Part shown: positions 1 through 9,012 of the stretch, piece after piece
Numbering within the stretch: position 1 is the stretch's first letter
How the letters are laid out: each line of letters begins with the position of its first letter
Source: Streptomyces hawaiiensis
GTDB taxonomy: Bacteria > Actinomycetota > Actinomycetes > Streptomycetales > Streptomycetaceae
Assembly (NCBI RefSeq): GCF_004803895.1
Contig: NZ_CP021978.1
Span: 5,270,001-5,334,000, forward strand
DNA: 64,000 bases
Reading direction: 5' to 3'
Made by a program: the position numbers and the translations under genes
Notes under the pieces: generated by a model
What the model saw: the letters and a program-made list of their open reading frames with translations, nothing else
Told to the model about the DNA's origin: nothing
Database searches by the model: none

Positions 1-948
1 CACCGCACCGGCGCCCCGTGGGACCGGCCGACCGGGTCCGGGGTGGGCCGCGTACGCGCGTACGAAGAGGGCTTCGACCGGTACGTCGCGCACCTGCTGA
101 GTGCCCTGCCGAACCGGCTCGACGGGCTGAAGGTCGTCCTCGACGAGGCGCACGGCGCCGCCGCCCGGGTCTCGCCCGAGGCGTTCCAGCGGGCCGGTGC
201 CGAGGTCGTCACGATCGGGGCCGAGCCGGACGGGCTCAACATCAACGACGGGTGCGGTTCGACGCACCTGGACAAGATCAAGGCCGCGGTCGTCGAGCAC
301 GGGGCCGATCTCGGCATCGCGCACGACGGTGACGCCGACCGGTGCCTCGCCGTCGACCACACCGGCGCGGAGGTGGACGGGGACCAGATCCTCGCGGTGC
401 TCGCGCTGGCGATGCGGGAGCGTTCCGCGCTGCGGTCCGAGACGGTCGTGGCCACGGTGATGTCGAACCTCGGGTTCAAGCTCGCCATGGAACGCGAGGG
501 CATCCGCCTGGTGCAGACCGCTGTCGGTGACCGGTACGTGCTCGAGGAGATGAAGGAGCACGGGTTCGCCCTCGGGGGCGAGCAGTCCGGACACGTGATC
601 ATCCTCGACCACGCGACGACCGGGGACGGGACGCTGACCGGGCTGCTGCTGGCGGCTCGGGTGGCTCAGAGCGGGCGTACGCTGCGCGAGCTCGCCGCCG
701 TCATGGAGCGGTTGCCGCAGGTGCTGATCAACGTCCCGGATGTCGACAGGACGCGGGTGGGGACGTCCGCGGAGCTTTCGACGGCCGTTGCGGATGCGGA
801 GCGGGAGCTCGGGGCGACCGGGCGAGTGCTGCTGCGGCCCTCCGGGACCGAGCCGCTGGTCCGGGTGATGGTGGAGGCCGCCGATATCGAGCAGGCCCGG
901 TCTGTCGCGGGGCGGCTGGCTGATGCGGTGAAGTCCGCGCTCGGTTAG
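1..948 (+). CDS. glmM: phosphoglucosamine mutase, C-terminal part (5' end outside window)
   Basis: Interconverts glucosamine-6-phosphate and glucosamine-1-phosphate in the cytoplasmic route to UDP-GlcNAc and peptidoglycan. The frame is open from base 1, and about 315 codons of a roughly 450-residue family are present. The alpha-D-phosphohexomutase landmarks that remain are the metal-binding loop HDGDADRC, the sugar-specificity loop GGEQSGH and the C-terminal phosphate-binding loop RPSGTEPLVRVMVE. The active-site phosphoserine lies upstream of the window and cannot be checked. glmS, the preceding enzyme of the pathway, is 2.2 kb downstream on the same strand, which supports the call. It is truncated by the window edge only, with no sign of damage. 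Confidence 0.95.
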   Translation, partial: HRTGAPWDRPTGSGVGRVRAYEEGFDRYVAHLLSALPNRLDGLKVVLDEAHGAAARVSPEAFQRAGAEVVTIGAEPDGLNINDGCGSTHLDKIKAAVVEHGADLGIAHDGDADRCLAVDHTGAEVDGDQILAVLALAMRERSALRSETVVATVMSNLGFKLAMEREGIRLVQTAVGDRYVLEEMKEHGFALGGEQSGHVIILDHATTGDGTLTGLLLAARVAQSGRTLRELAAVMERLPQVLINVPDVDRTRVGTSAELSTAVADAERELGATGRVLLRPSGTEPLVRVMVEAADIEQARSVAGRLADAVKSALG

Positions 949-1008
949 GGAACCGGGTAGGGGGTGGCGGGTGCTGTGGGGGCCGGGCTGCGGGTTCGTC
1001 GTGGCTGG

Positions 1009-1030
1009 TCGCGCAGTTCCCCGCACCCCT
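1009..1030. repeat. dispersed 22-bp intergenic repeat, copy 1
   Basis: The motif TCGCGCAGTTCCCCGCACCC continues as CT and lies between the convergent ends of glmM and the DUF389 gene. Its reverse complement occurs at 57914-57935 with one mismatch, also just after a gene. I recognise it as a sequence common between genes in Streptomyces; its function is unknown. Confidence 0.6.
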
Positions 1031-1043
1031 GGAGGCGCTGCCC

Positions 1044-1985
1044 CTAGGGCGTGTTCTTGGGCTGTCTGGACCAGAGCCACTTCTGGGCCGCGAGTGTTGC
1101 CGTCCCGGCGACGATGATGCCCAGGAGGTTCAGCAGGAGCTGTTCCGAGGAGCCCCAGGTCTGTTTCGTGTCGCCGTAGCTCAGGGCCACTGCCGCGTTC
1201 GCGGCGGCCGGGATCGTGGTGACCGAGATGGCCACGCCGACCAGGGCGCCCGACTTGGCCGAGGTCAGGGAGAGGGTGCCGGCGATGCCGGCCAGGACCG
1301 CCACGACGAAGGAGAACCAGTCGGGGGCGTAGATGAAGCCGGTGTTCGGGCGGTCGGCGCTGAGCTGCTGCTCGCTGAACAGGTCGACGGCGTCCATGAA
1401 GAGGCTGAAGGCGACCGTCATCGCCATCGCCGCCGCGAAGCCCACCAGCAGGGCGATCAGCGAGCGCAGGGCGAGGCGGGGGCGGCGGCGGACGATCGCG
1501 GTGCTGAGGCCGGCGAGAGGGCCGAACTCCGGGCCCACCGCCATGGCGCCCACGATCAGGATCGCGTTGTCCAGGACCACACCGCAGGCCGCGATCATCG
1601 TGGCGAGCGTGATGAAGGCCAGGAACGTGACGGAGAGGGTCGACTCCTCGTGCGTCGCCTCGGTCAGCTGCTCCCACAGGACCGCGTCCGCGCCCTCGCC
1701 CGGGGCGTCCGCCTCGGCCTTGTCGGCCCGCTCCGACAGGGACAGGTCGATGGACTCGACGGCGATGGAACCGGTGGTGTCGATGCCCAGTTCCCGCAGC
1801 CCGGCGAGCAGTTCGTCGCCCGCCTCGCGGGCCACGTCGCACATCACCACGTCCCCGGCGGGATCGCGGGCGGTGTCCGGCAGCACGACGAGGTGGGTCG
1901 TGCCGACCGTCTTCCCGATCAGCAGGACGACCTCGTCGGTCCGGTCGGACGGTGTGATCAGACGCAGATGGAGCATGGCGCCCAT
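1044..1985 (-). CDS. DUF389 domain-containing integral membrane protein
   Basis: A 313-residue protein. An N-terminal soluble part of about 110 residues has a small alpha/beta look (starting MLHLRLITPSDRTDEVV). It is followed by a DUF389 (TIGR00341-like) membrane domain with five or six hydrophobic segments, including FLAFITLATMIAACGVVL, AILIVGAMAVGPEFGPLAG and ALIALLVGFAAAMAMTVA. The motif IVGAMAVGPEFGPLAG is characteristic of the family. Biochemical function is unknown. The start at 1985 has a purine-rich stretch upstream; an in-frame ATG at 1976 is an alternative. The gene is convergent with glmM and followed on the same strand by nothing obvious. Confidence 0.8.
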   Translation of the reverse strand: MGAMLHLRLITPSDRTDEVVLLIGKTVGTTHLVVLPDTARDPAGDVVMCDVAREAGDELLAGLRELGIDTTGSIAVESIDLSLSERADKAEADAPGEGADAVLWEQLTEATHEESTLSVTFLAFITLATMIAACGVVLDNAILIVGAMAVGPEFGPLAGLSTAIVRRRPRLALRSLIALLVGFAAAMAMTVAFSLFMDAVDLFSEQQLSADRPNTGFIYAPDWFSFVVAVLAGIAGTLSLTSAKSGALVGVAISVTTIPAAANAAVALSYGDTKQTWGSSEQLLLNLLGIIVAGTATLAAQKWLWSRQPKNTP

Positions 1986-2008
1986 CTAACCCGCCCTTCC
2001 CCCGGGCG

Positions 2009-2998
2009 TCACAGCTTGCGCAGACTGAGCCGCTGCACCTTGTGGTCCGGGCCCTTGCGCACGACCAGGGTGGCGCGGCCGCGGGTGGGGGCGATGTTCT
2101 CGACCAGGTTGGGCCGGTTGATCGTGCGCCACATCGTCCGGGCGTAGTCGAGGGCCTCCTCCTCCGAGACCTGCGTGTACTTGCGGAAGTACGAGGACGG
2201 GTTCTGGAAGGCGGTCGCGCGCAGCTTGCGGAAGCGGTTGAGGTACCAGGTCTCGATGTCCTCGACGCGGGCGTCGACGTAGACGCTGAAGTCGAAGTAG
2301 TCGGCGAGACCGACGCGGGTGCGGCCGTCCTTGCCGGGCAGGGCCGGCTGGAGGACGTTCAGGCCCTCGACGATCAGGATGTCGGGGCGGCGGACCGTCA
2401 GCCTCTGGTCGGGGACGATGTCGTAGATCAGGTGGGAGTAGACGGGCGCGGTGACCTCGTCCTTGCCGGCCTTGATGTCGGCGACGAAGCGCGTCAGGGC
2501 ACGGCGGTCGTAGGACTCCGGGAAGCCCTTGCGGGACATCAGGCCGCGTGCCTGGAGTTCCTGGGTGGGGAGCAGGAAGCCGTCGGTGGTGACCAGCTCG
2601 ACACGCGGGTGCTCGGGCCAGCGCGAGAGCAGCGCCTGGAGGAGGCGGGCGACCGTCGACTTGCCGACGGCGACCGAGCCGGCCACGCCTATGACGAACG
2701 GGGTGCCCGACTGGGAGCCCTGTTCGCCCAGGAACGTGTTCAGCGCGCCTCGGAGGCCGTCGGTGGCGCCGACGTAGAGGTTGAGAAGCCGGGACAGCGG
2801 GAGATAGATGTCCCGCACCTCGTCGAGGTCGATCACGTCGCCGAGACCGCGCAGCTTCTCGACCTCCTCGGCCGTCAGCGGCAGCGGCGTCTTGTCGCGC
2901 AGCGCGCTCCACTCGGCTCGGGTGAGGTCGAGATAGGGAGTCGCCTCCGGGCGGGGCCGGTGGGCGCTCCGGGGCATCGAGGAGACCGGAGAGATCAC
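2009..2998 (-). CDS. coaA: type I pantothenate kinase
   Basis: Phosphorylates pantothenate with ATP, the first and regulated step of coenzyme A synthesis. The 329-residue length is normal for bacterial type I PanK. The Walker A motif GVAGSVAVGKST is near residue 100, followed by VTTDGFLLP and GFPESYD, typical of the family, and further on NRPNLVENIAPTRGRA near the C terminus. It starts with GTG at 2998, divergent from glmS across about 190 bp that should hold both promoters. It ends 23 bp upstream of the DUF389 start, so the two may be cotranscribed. AcpS, which uses CoA as phosphopantetheine donor, is encoded 2.7 kb away. Confidence 0.95.
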   Translation of the reverse strand: MISPVSSMPRSAHRPRPEATPYLDLTRAEWSALRDKTPLPLTAEEVEKLRGLGDVIDLDEVRDIYLPLSRLLNLYVGATDGLRGALNTFLGEQGSQSGTPFVIGVAGSVAVGKSTVARLLQALLSRWPEHPRVELVTTDGFLLPTQELQARGLMSRKGFPESYDRRALTRFVADIKAGKDEVTAPVYSHLIYDIVPDQRLTVRRPDILIVEGLNVLQPALPGKDGRTRVGLADYFDFSVYVDARVEDIETWYLNRFRKLRATAFQNPSSYFRKYTQVSEEEALDYARTMWRTINRPNLVENIAPTRGRATLVVRKGPDHKVQRLSLRKL

Positions 2999-3187
2999 AG
3001 TCCATTGTTACGGGCGTACGAACGGATGGTGGGGTGGGATCCGTCACGCGGGCTCTTTACTCGCCCCATGGAGGGGGAAACCGGCCAAACACCTCGCGGC
3101 CTCCGGGGTTCGTATCCCGGTGGGAATTTCCGATTCCGGGCACGCTTCGGCCGGTTCGGCGCGGGAATCGACCCTAAGCTGCCGCTC

Positions 3188-5035
3188 ATGTGTGGAATCG
3201 TGGGATACGTGGGGCCGCAGTCCGCGCTCGAGGTCGTGATGGCCGGGCTGAAGCGGCTGGAGTACCGGGGCTACGACTCGGCGGGCGTCGCCGTCCTGGC
3301 CGACGGGGGGCTGGCGACGGCGAAGAAGGCCGGCAAGCTCCTCAACCTGGAGAAGGAGCTGGACGGCAGGCCGCTGCCGGCCGGCGCGACGGGCATCGGG
3401 CACACCCGCTGGGCCACTCACGGCGGGCCGACGGACACCAACGCCCACCCGCACATCGACAACGCGGGACGGGTCGCGGTGGTGCACAACGGCATCATCG
3501 AGAACTTCGCCCTGCTGCGGGCCGAGCTGGCGGAGCGCGGCCACGAGCTGGCCTCCGAGACGGACACCGAGGTCGTCGCGCACCTGCTCGCCGAGGAGTT
3601 CTCCTCCTGCGCGGATCTCGCCGAGGCGATGCGGCTGGCGTGCCGGCGACTGGAGGGCGCGTTCACGCTGGTCGCGGTGCACGCCGACGAGCCGGACGTG
3701 GTGGTGGGCGCGCGGCGGAACTCGCCGCTGGTGGTCGGCGTCGGCGAGGGCGAGGCCTTCCTCGCCTCGGACGTCGCCGCGTTCATCGCCCACACGCGCT
3801 CGGCGATCGAGCTCGGGCAGGACCAGGTGGTGGAGCTGCGCCGGGACGGCGTGACGGTGACGGGCTTCGACGGCCGCCCGGCCGACGTGCGGCCCTACCA
3901 CGTCGACTGGGACGCGTCGGCCGCCGAGAAGGGCGGCTACGACTACTTCATGCTCAAGGAGATCGCCGAGCAGCCCAAGGCGGTCGCCGACACGCTGCTG
4001 GGCCGGATCGACGGTTCCGGTTCGCTGACGCTGGACGAGGTGCGGATCCCTCCGGGGGTGCTGCGGGAGATCGACAAGGTCGTCATCGTCGCCTGCGGCA
4101 CGGCCTTCCACGCCGGGATGATCGCCAAGTACGCGATCGAGCACTGGACGCGGCTGCCGTGCGAGGTGGAGCTGGCGAGCGAGTTCCGCTACCGGGACCC
4201 GATCCTCGACGCGCAGACGCTCGTCATCGCCATCTCCCAGTCCGGCGAGACCATGGACACGCTGATGGCGCTGCGGCACGCCCGCGAGCAGGGCTCCAGG
4301 GTGCTGGCGATCTGCAACACCAACGGCTCGACGATTCCCCGCGAGTCGGACGCGGTGCTGTACACGCACGCCGGGCCGGAGGTGGCCGTCGCCTCGACCA
4401 AGGCGTTCCTGACGCAGCTCGTGGCGTGCTACCTGGTCGCCCTGTACCTCGGCCAGGTGCGCGGCACCAAGTGGGGCGACGAGATCCGGGCGGTGATCCG
4501 CGACCTGTCCTCGATCGCCGGTGCGGTGGACCGGGTGCTGGGCACGATGGAGCCGGTGCGGGAGCTGGCACGCACGCTGGCCTCGAAGAAGACGGTGCTG
4601 TTCCTGGGGCGGCACGTGGGGTATCCGGTGGCGCTGGAAGGTGCGCTGAAGCTCAAGGAACTCGCCTACATGCACGCGGAGGGTTTCGCGGCCGGGGAGC
4701 TGAAGCACGGGCCGATCGCCCTGATCGAGGAGGACCTGCCGGTGGTCGTGGTGGTGCCGTCACCGCGTGGGCGGTCGGTGCTGCACGACAAGATCGTGTC
4801 CAACATCCAGGAGATCCGGGCGCGGGGTGCCCGGACGATCGTGATCGCGGAGGAGGGCGACGAGGCGGTCGTGCCGTACGCCGATCACCTCATCCGGATT
4901 CCCGCCACACCTACCTTGCTGCAGCCGCTCGTCGCGACGGTGCCGCTTCAGGTGTTCGCGTGCGAGCTGGCCACGGCTCGGGGCAACGAGGTGGACCAGC
5001 CCCGGAACCTGGCCAAGTCGGTGACGGTGGAGTGA
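3188..5035 (+). CDS. glmS: glutamine--fructose-6-phosphate aminotransferase (isomerizing)
   Basis: Makes glucosamine-6-phosphate from fructose-6-phosphate and glutamine, the entry step to UDP-GlcNAc. At 615 residues it is full length. The true start is the ATG at 3188, because the mature enzyme must begin with the N-terminal nucleophile Cys (MCGIVGYVGPQ); the frame is open far upstream but that part is an artefact. Domains are a glutaminase type II domain (about 1-240, with GHTRWATHG and HNGIIEN) and two SIS sugar-isomerase domains (about 285-610, with SQSGET and STKAFLTQ). The C terminus NLAKSVTVE is the family signature. It is followed by a clear hairpin terminator. Confidence 0.97.
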   Translation: MCGIVGYVGPQSALEVVMAGLKRLEYRGYDSAGVAVLADGGLATAKKAGKLLNLEKELDGRPLPAGATGIGHTRWATHGGPTDTNAHPHIDNAGRVAVVHNGIIENFALLRAELAERGHELASETDTEVVAHLLAEEFSSCADLAEAMRLACRRLEGAFTLVAVHADEPDVVVGARRNSPLVVGVGEGEAFLASDVAAFIAHTRSAIELGQDQVVELRRDGVTVTGFDGRPADVRPYHVDWDASAAEKGGYDYFMLKEIAEQPKAVADTLLGRIDGSGSLTLDEVRIPPGVLREIDKVVIVACGTAFHAGMIAKYAIEHWTRLPCEVELASEFRYRDPILDAQTLVIAISQSGETMDTLMALRHAREQGSRVLAICNTNGSTIPRESDAVLYTHAGPEVAVASTKAFLTQLVACYLVALYLGQVRGTKWGDEIRAVIRDLSSIAGAVDRVLGTMEPVRELARTLASKKTVLFLGRHVGYPVALEGALKLKELAYMHAEGFAAGELKHGPIALIEEDLPVVVVVPSPRGRSVLHDKIVSNIQEIRARGARTIVIAEEGDEAVVPYADHLIRIPATPTLLQPLVATVPLQVFACELATARGNEVDQPRNLAKSVTVE

Positions 5036-5090
5036 GGGCGGCGAAGTGAGGGTGGGGGATCGAGCGGGCCGCGTTGCCCGGGCGCGTGAG

Positions 5091-5123
5091 AAGGGGCGAA
5101 CGGCTGTGTTCCGTTCGCCCCTT
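5091..5123 (+). terminator. rho-independent-type hairpin after glmS
   Basis: Perfect 13-bp stem, AAGGGGCGAACGG pairing with CCGTTCGCCCCTT, with a 7-nt loop. It lies between glmS and the convergent secreted-protein gene, so it may serve both strands. Confidence 0.85.
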
Positions 5124-5169
5124 GCCGGCCGGTCAGCAGGTCAGCCGGCAGGCCGTCCGATGCTCAGGC

Positions 5170-5529
5170 TCAGATGGGCAGGCAGGTCGCCGGGACCCAG
5201 CCTTCCTTGCTGGTGCTGTTCGGGCCGCCGAAGTACCACTTGTTGCTCGTCTTGCCGCAGGCCGTGTAGCTGCCGCCCGTGGCGGGCTTGCCGTCACCGA
5301 AGCAGACACCGCCCTTCTGGCCCTTGCCCCAGGTGCCGAGAGCCGTGGAGCTCGACTTGGGCGAGCTGCGGAGGTTGACGGTCGCCTTCGGCTTCACGTT
5401 GACCAGCGCGCTGCTGCAGTCCGGCTTCGACGCCGCGGCGGCGGTGCCGGCGGTGGCGACGGTGCCGGTGAGGGCCGTGGCGAAGACGGCTATGGCGGTG
5501 GCCGCGGTCCCCAGCGACTTGAACTTCAT
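5170..5529 (-). CDS. small secreted SH3-like protein
   Basis: A 119-residue exported protein. A Sec signal peptide (MKFKSLGTAATAIAVFATAL, cleavage likely after TAAAA) precedes an approximately 85-residue mature part. That part carries the bacterial SH3 pattern NVKPKATVNLRSSPKSSSTALGTWGKG and ends in EGWVPATCLPI. Four cysteines in the mature part suggest disulphides. SH3b domains usually bind peptidoglycan or other wall components, but no enzyme domain is attached, so its role is open. The ATG at 5529 has a GGGAGG site nine bases upstream. Monocistronic, facing glmS. Confidence 0.75.
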   Translation of the reverse strand: MKFKSLGTAATAIAVFATALTGTVATAGTAAAASKPDCSSALVNVKPKATVNLRSSPKSSSTALGTWGKGQKGGVCFGDGKPATGGSYTACGKTSNKWYFGGPNSTSKEGWVPATCLPI

Positions 5530-5685
5530 GGTCGGTGTCCTCCCGTATGGTGCGATGCCGTTTGCTCATCGCGGTCAGCGCGAACTCTATAGCGGGGAGG
5601 TGGAGTTGAGGATCACGGGGTCGCTCGGGCGGCGCATCGGACGCCGTTGCCGCCGGATCCCGCCCGTCACCGTAGGGTGCTGCCC

Positions 5686-6057
5686 ATGAGCATCATCGGG
5701 GTCGGCATCGACGTTGCCGAGATCGAGCGGTTCGCGGCTTCGCTGGAGCGTACGCCCGCGCTGGCCGGTCGGCTGTTCGTGGAGCGGGAGCTGCTGCTGC
5801 CCAGCGGGGAGCGGCGGGGGGTCGCCTCGCTCGCCGCGCGGTTCGCGGCCAAGGAGGCGCTGGCCAAGGCGCTCGGTGCGCCGCCCGGGCTGCTGTGGAC
5901 CGACGCCGAGGTGTGTGTCGAGGGCAGTGGGCGGCCCCGGCTGCGGGTGACCGGGACGGTGGCCGCGCGGGCCGCCGAGCTCGGGGTGCGGACGTGGCAT
6001 GTGTCCCTGAGCCATGACGCGGGAGTGGCCTCGGCCGTGGTGATCGCGGAGGGGTGA
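5686..6057 (+). CDS. acpS: holo-[acyl-carrier-protein] synthase
   Basis: Transfers 4'-phosphopantetheine from CoA to a serine of acyl carrier proteins in fatty-acid and polyketide synthesis. 123 residues, normal for AcpS. The two magnesium-binding signatures are visible: GVGIDVAEIERF at the N terminus and RFAAKEALAKALG near residue 55. The C-terminal WHVSLSHDAGVASAVV is also typical. The start is the ATG at 5686; the upstream open frame is not part of the gene. It ends in front of a bidirectional hairpin shared with the beta-helix gene. Confidence 0.95.
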   Translation: MSIIGVGIDVAEIERFAASLERTPALAGRLFVERELLLPSGERRGVASLAARFAAKEALAKALGAPPGLLWTDAEVCVEGSGRPRLRVTGTVAARAAELGVRTWHVSLSHDAGVASAVVIAEG

Positions 6058-6106
6058 GGAGCGCCCCTGCGGACGCGCCCCGGGCGCCGGGCCCGAGGGC
6101 GGAACC

Positions 6107-6139
6107 CCGAAGCCCCCGGCCGGGGGCCGGAGGCTTCGG
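6107..6139. terminator. bidirectional hairpin between acpS and beta-helix gene
   Basis: The arm CCGAAGCCCCCGG pairs with CCGGAGGCTTCGG with one mismatch and a short GC loop, placed between two convergent genes. Confidence 0.75.
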
Positions 6140-6163
6140 AGCGTGGGGTCTCGGGGGTTGCGG

Positions 6164-7318
6164 TCAGCAGATCGACTGGCTGCTGTTCACCCGCGTGATG
6201 TTGCGGAACGTGGTGTTCTCGCCGCACGGGCTTTCCCTGATGGCGGAGTTGGTGACCGTCAGGTTCTGGATGGTGATGTCCTTGTTGTTGGGGAACTCCG
6301 AGCGCGCGGCAAGGCGCAGTTCGCCGCCGCCCGTGATCGTGCCGCTCTGGGCCGCGAGATTGACGTTGTAGCAGTTCTCGATCAGGACCGAGTTGTTGCC
6401 GGTGCTGGACAGCGTCACCTTGTCGATGACGGCCCCGCCGCTCTCCGAGACGCAGAACACGCCGCGTCCGCCGCCGCGCGCGATGACCTCGCCGACGCGG
6501 ATGTTGGTGGGGTAGCCGCTGCCGACCCGGCCGTTGCGGTTGGCCATGCGGAAGGCGGCGTAGCCGGTGCCCGTGCCGGCGTTCTCGGCGTCCACCTTGG
6601 TGACCCGGGCGTTGATGGTCTGGTTGAGCAGCAGGCCCGACTCGCCGACGTTGCGGGCCGTCACCGTGCCGATGGTGAGGCCGTCGACGCCGTAGGTCTC
6701 GACCGCGTGGCTGGACGCGCCGGAGACGTAGACGTTGTCGATGCGGACGTTGCGCGTCCACTGGCTGGTGTCGCCGCGGTTGTCGATGCGGACGCCCAGG
6801 CCGCGGGAGAGGCGCATGTCGATCTGGCCGAGCACCACGTTCTGGACGTTGCGCAGGAAGATGCCGTACAGCGGGGTGCCGGTGAGCTTGAGGTTCTGCA
6901 CCTCGACGTCGCGGGTGCCGCGCGAGTAGACCGGCGCCTGGTCGCCCGAGCCGCTGCCGGTGACGTTGATCGTGCCGCAGATATCGAGGACGGTGTAGCT
7001 CGGCAGCGAGATGCGGGAGCCCGCCGACACCGAACCCGAGCCGCGGACCACGACCCGTTCCTTCGATGTGCGCCCGGAGGAGAGACTGTTGACGGCCGCC
7101 TGGACGGCCGCGCGCATGTCGGTGCCGGTGTACACCGTGCTGCCGCCGCGCCGGGCGGTCCAGTTGCCGCCGCTCTGCACGGCCTCGGCCTGGTAGGAGC
7201 CGTCTCCGCAGGCCAGTGCTCGCGTGGGGGCGGCCGTGGCGGTGGCGGTCAGGGTGCCGGCGGCGGTGAGGAGGGCAGTGGCACCGGCGGCGGCCAGTAG
7301 TGCGGCTCTGCGTCCCAT
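6164..7318 (-). CDS. secreted right-handed parallel beta-helix protein
   Basis: A 384-residue exported protein with a signal peptide MGRRAALLAAAGATALLTAA ending near ATAAPTRA. The body is a right-handed beta-helix (pectate lyase/polygalacturonase fold): short strands repeat about every 22-25 residues, for example VEVQNLKLTGTPLYGIFLRN, VRIDNVYVSGASSHAVETYG and ITIQNLTVTNS. I cannot assign a catalytic class; a polysaccharide lyase or hydrolase is likely by fold. I chose the ATG at 7318 because it opens the signal peptide directly; the longer open frame to 7387 adds only charged residues and would run over the operator-like palindrome at 7353-7366. Confidence 0.75.
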   Translation of the reverse strand: MGRRAALLAAAGATALLTAAGTLTATATAAPTRALACGDGSYQAEAVQSGGNWTARRGGSTVYTGTDMRAAVQAAVNSLSSGRTSKERVVVRGSGSVSAGSRISLPSYTVLDICGTINVTGSGSGDQAPVYSRGTRDVEVQNLKLTGTPLYGIFLRNVQNVVLGQIDMRLSRGLGVRIDNRGDTSQWTRNVRIDNVYVSGASSHAVETYGVDGLTIGTVTARNVGESGLLLNQTINARVTKVDAENAGTGTGYAAFRMANRNGRVGSGYPTNIRVGEVIARGGGRGVFCVSESGGAVIDKVTLSSTGNNSVLIENCYNVNLAAQSGTITGGGELRLAARSEFPNNKDITIQNLTVTNSAIRESPCGENTTFRNITRVNSSQSIC

Positions 7319-7352
7319 GGGGGGCCTCGGTTTCGTCGAACGTGGGGGAGTG

Positions 7353-7366
7353 TGCAAGCGCTTTCT
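7353..7366. promoter_or_regulatory. LacI/cre-like operator upstream of beta-helix gene
   Basis: The sequence TGCAAGCGCTTTCT contains the palindrome AAGCGCTT with a CG centre, typical of LacI-family operators and close to cre-like sites. It lies 35 bp upstream of the beta-helix start, suggesting sugar-responsive repression. No experimental link is visible. Confidence 0.5.
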
Positions 7367-7494
7367 GCGCGGCCGGGAGTCTGGCAAAGGGACGGCAAAG
7401 CGTCAATGGATGCGACACGGTTCGCGGATGAGGGCGATGTGGGAGGTGCGTGTGAAGGGGAGTGGCCCGGCGCTCCTACGGGAAACTCGACCGC

Positions 7495-8925
7495 ATGCGT
7501 ACTGCGTACAGCGTGGAGACGGTCCGGAACGCCGAACGGGAGCTGATGGCGCGGCTGCCGGAGGGGGCGCTGATGCAACGCGCCGCGGCGGGGCTCGCCG
7601 CGGCCTGCGCCGACCTGCTGGGGAGGGTGTACGGGAGCAGGGTCGTACTGCTGGTCGGCAGCGGCGACAACGGCGGTGACGCCCTGTACGCCGGGGCCCG
7701 GCTGGCCCGGCGCGGGGCCGGGGTCACGGCGGTGCTGCTCGCGCCGGAGCGGGCGCACGCGGCCGGGCTCGCGGCGCTGCGGCGGGCCGGGGGGCGGGTC
7801 GCGCGGGCCGGTGAGGGCGAGGCGTCGGCCGAGGGCGCGGACCTTGTCGTCGACGGGATCGTCGGGATCGGCGGGAAGGGCGGGCTGCGGCCGGAGGCGG
7901 TGCCGCTGGCCGCTGCCGCCGGGCGGTCGCGGGGGGCCGTCGTCGCCGTCGATCTGCCGAGCGGTGTCGACGCCGACACCGGGGAGGTGCGCGGGGTCGC
8001 CGTGCGGGCCGATCTGACCGTGACGTTCGGGACGCACAAGCCCGGGCTTCTGATCGATCCCGCGCGGGAGTACGCCGGGTCGGTGCGGCTGGTCGACATC
8101 GGACTGGAGCTGCCGGTCGAGCCGGAGCTGGAGGCGTTGCAGCACCACGATGTGGCTCGGATGCTGCCGGTGCCGCGGGCGGAGAGCGACAAGTACCGGC
8201 GGGGCGTGGTCGGGATCGCCGCCGGGTCGGCGCGGTATCCCGGGGCCGCCGTGCTCGCCGTCTCGGGGGCGCTGCGGGGCGGGGCCGGGGCCGTGCGGTA
8301 CGTCGGGCCGGCCGGGGACGCGGTCATCGCGCGGTTTCCCGAGACGCTCGTGTCGGATCAGGGGCCGAAGCATGCCGGGCGGGTGCAGGCGTGGGTCGTC
8401 GGGCCGGGGGCCGGGGACGACGCGGCGACGGTGGGGGAGGTGCTGGCGGCGGACGTGCCGGTGCTGATCGACGCGGACGGGCTGCGGCTGGCGGACGCGG
8501 AGGTCGTGCGGGGGCGGCGGGCGCCGACGCTGATGACGCCGCATGCGGGGGAGGCGGCGGCGCTGCTGGGTGTGGAGCGGGGAGAGGTCGAAGGGGGCCG
8601 GCTGACCGCGGTGCGGGAGCTGGCGCGGCGGTACGGGGCGACCGTGCTGCTGAAGGGGTCCACGACGCTGGTGGCCGACTCGGGGGGCGGGGCGGTGCGG
8701 GTGAATCCGACGGGGACGGGGTGGCTGGCCACGGCCGGGAGCGGGGACGTGCTGTCCGGGCTGGGCGGGTCGTTGCTGGCGGCGGGGCTGTCCGCGGTGG
8801 ATGCGGGGAGTGTGGGGGCGTATGTGCATGGGCTGGCCGGGCGGTTGGCGGCGGAGGGGGCGCCGGTGGGGGCGCATGACGTGGCCGACGCGGTTCCGGA
8901 TGCTTGGCGGAATGTTCTGGGGTGA
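7495..8925 (+). CDS. nnrD: bifunctional NAD(P)H-hydrate epimerase / ADP-dependent NAD(P)H-hydrate dehydratase
   Basis: Repairs damaged NAD(P)H. The N-terminal YjeF/NnrE domain (about 1-210) epimerises hydrated cofactor, and the C-terminal NnrD carbohydrate-kinase-like domain (about 220-475) dehydrates the S form using ADP. Visible signatures are VGSGDNGGDALYAGR and DLPSGVDADTG in the first half, and KYRRGVVGIAAGSARYPGAA, MTPHAGEAAALLG and NPTGTGWLATAGSGDVLSG in the second. 476 residues is normal for the fused form. The start is the ATG at 7495 (MRTAYSVETVR); the upstream open frame is spurious. It is divergent from the beta-helix gene. Confidence 0.93.
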   Translation: MRTAYSVETVRNAERELMARLPEGALMQRAAAGLAAACADLLGRVYGSRVVLLVGSGDNGGDALYAGARLARRGAGVTAVLLAPERAHAAGLAALRRAGGRVARAGEGEASAEGADLVVDGIVGIGGKGGLRPEAVPLAAAAGRSRGAVVAVDLPSGVDADTGEVRGVAVRADLTVTFGTHKPGLLIDPAREYAGSVRLVDIGLELPVEPELEALQHHDVARMLPVPRAESDKYRRGVVGIAAGSARYPGAAVLAVSGALRGGAGAVRYVGPAGDAVIARFPETLVSDQGPKHAGRVQAWVVGPGAGDDAATVGEVLAADVPVLIDADGLRLADAEVVRGRRAPTLMTPHAGEAAALLGVERGEVEGGRLTAVRELARRYGATVLLKGSTTLVADSGGGAVRVNPTGTGWLATAGSGDVLSGLGGSLLAAGLSAVDAGSVGAYVHGLAGRLAAEGAPVGAHDVADAVPDAWRNVLG

Positions 8926-9012
8926 GGGGCGGGGCGGGGCTGATGGCGGGTGCGGTCCGGTGGGGGTTGCTGGGGGAGTGGGTCGCCCCCTCCGCCCCTT
9001 CCCGTCCCGAGT

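Noticed and set aside
2042..3187. Plus-strand extension of the glmS frame upstream
   Set aside because: It lies opposite coaA. GlmS must start with Met-Cys at 3188 for its N-terminal nucleophile.
6143..7300. 385-codon plus-strand frame opposite the beta-helix gene
   Set aside because: Antisense shadow, rich in Val/Ala/Arg/Asp; the minus strand has signal peptide and beta-helix pattern.
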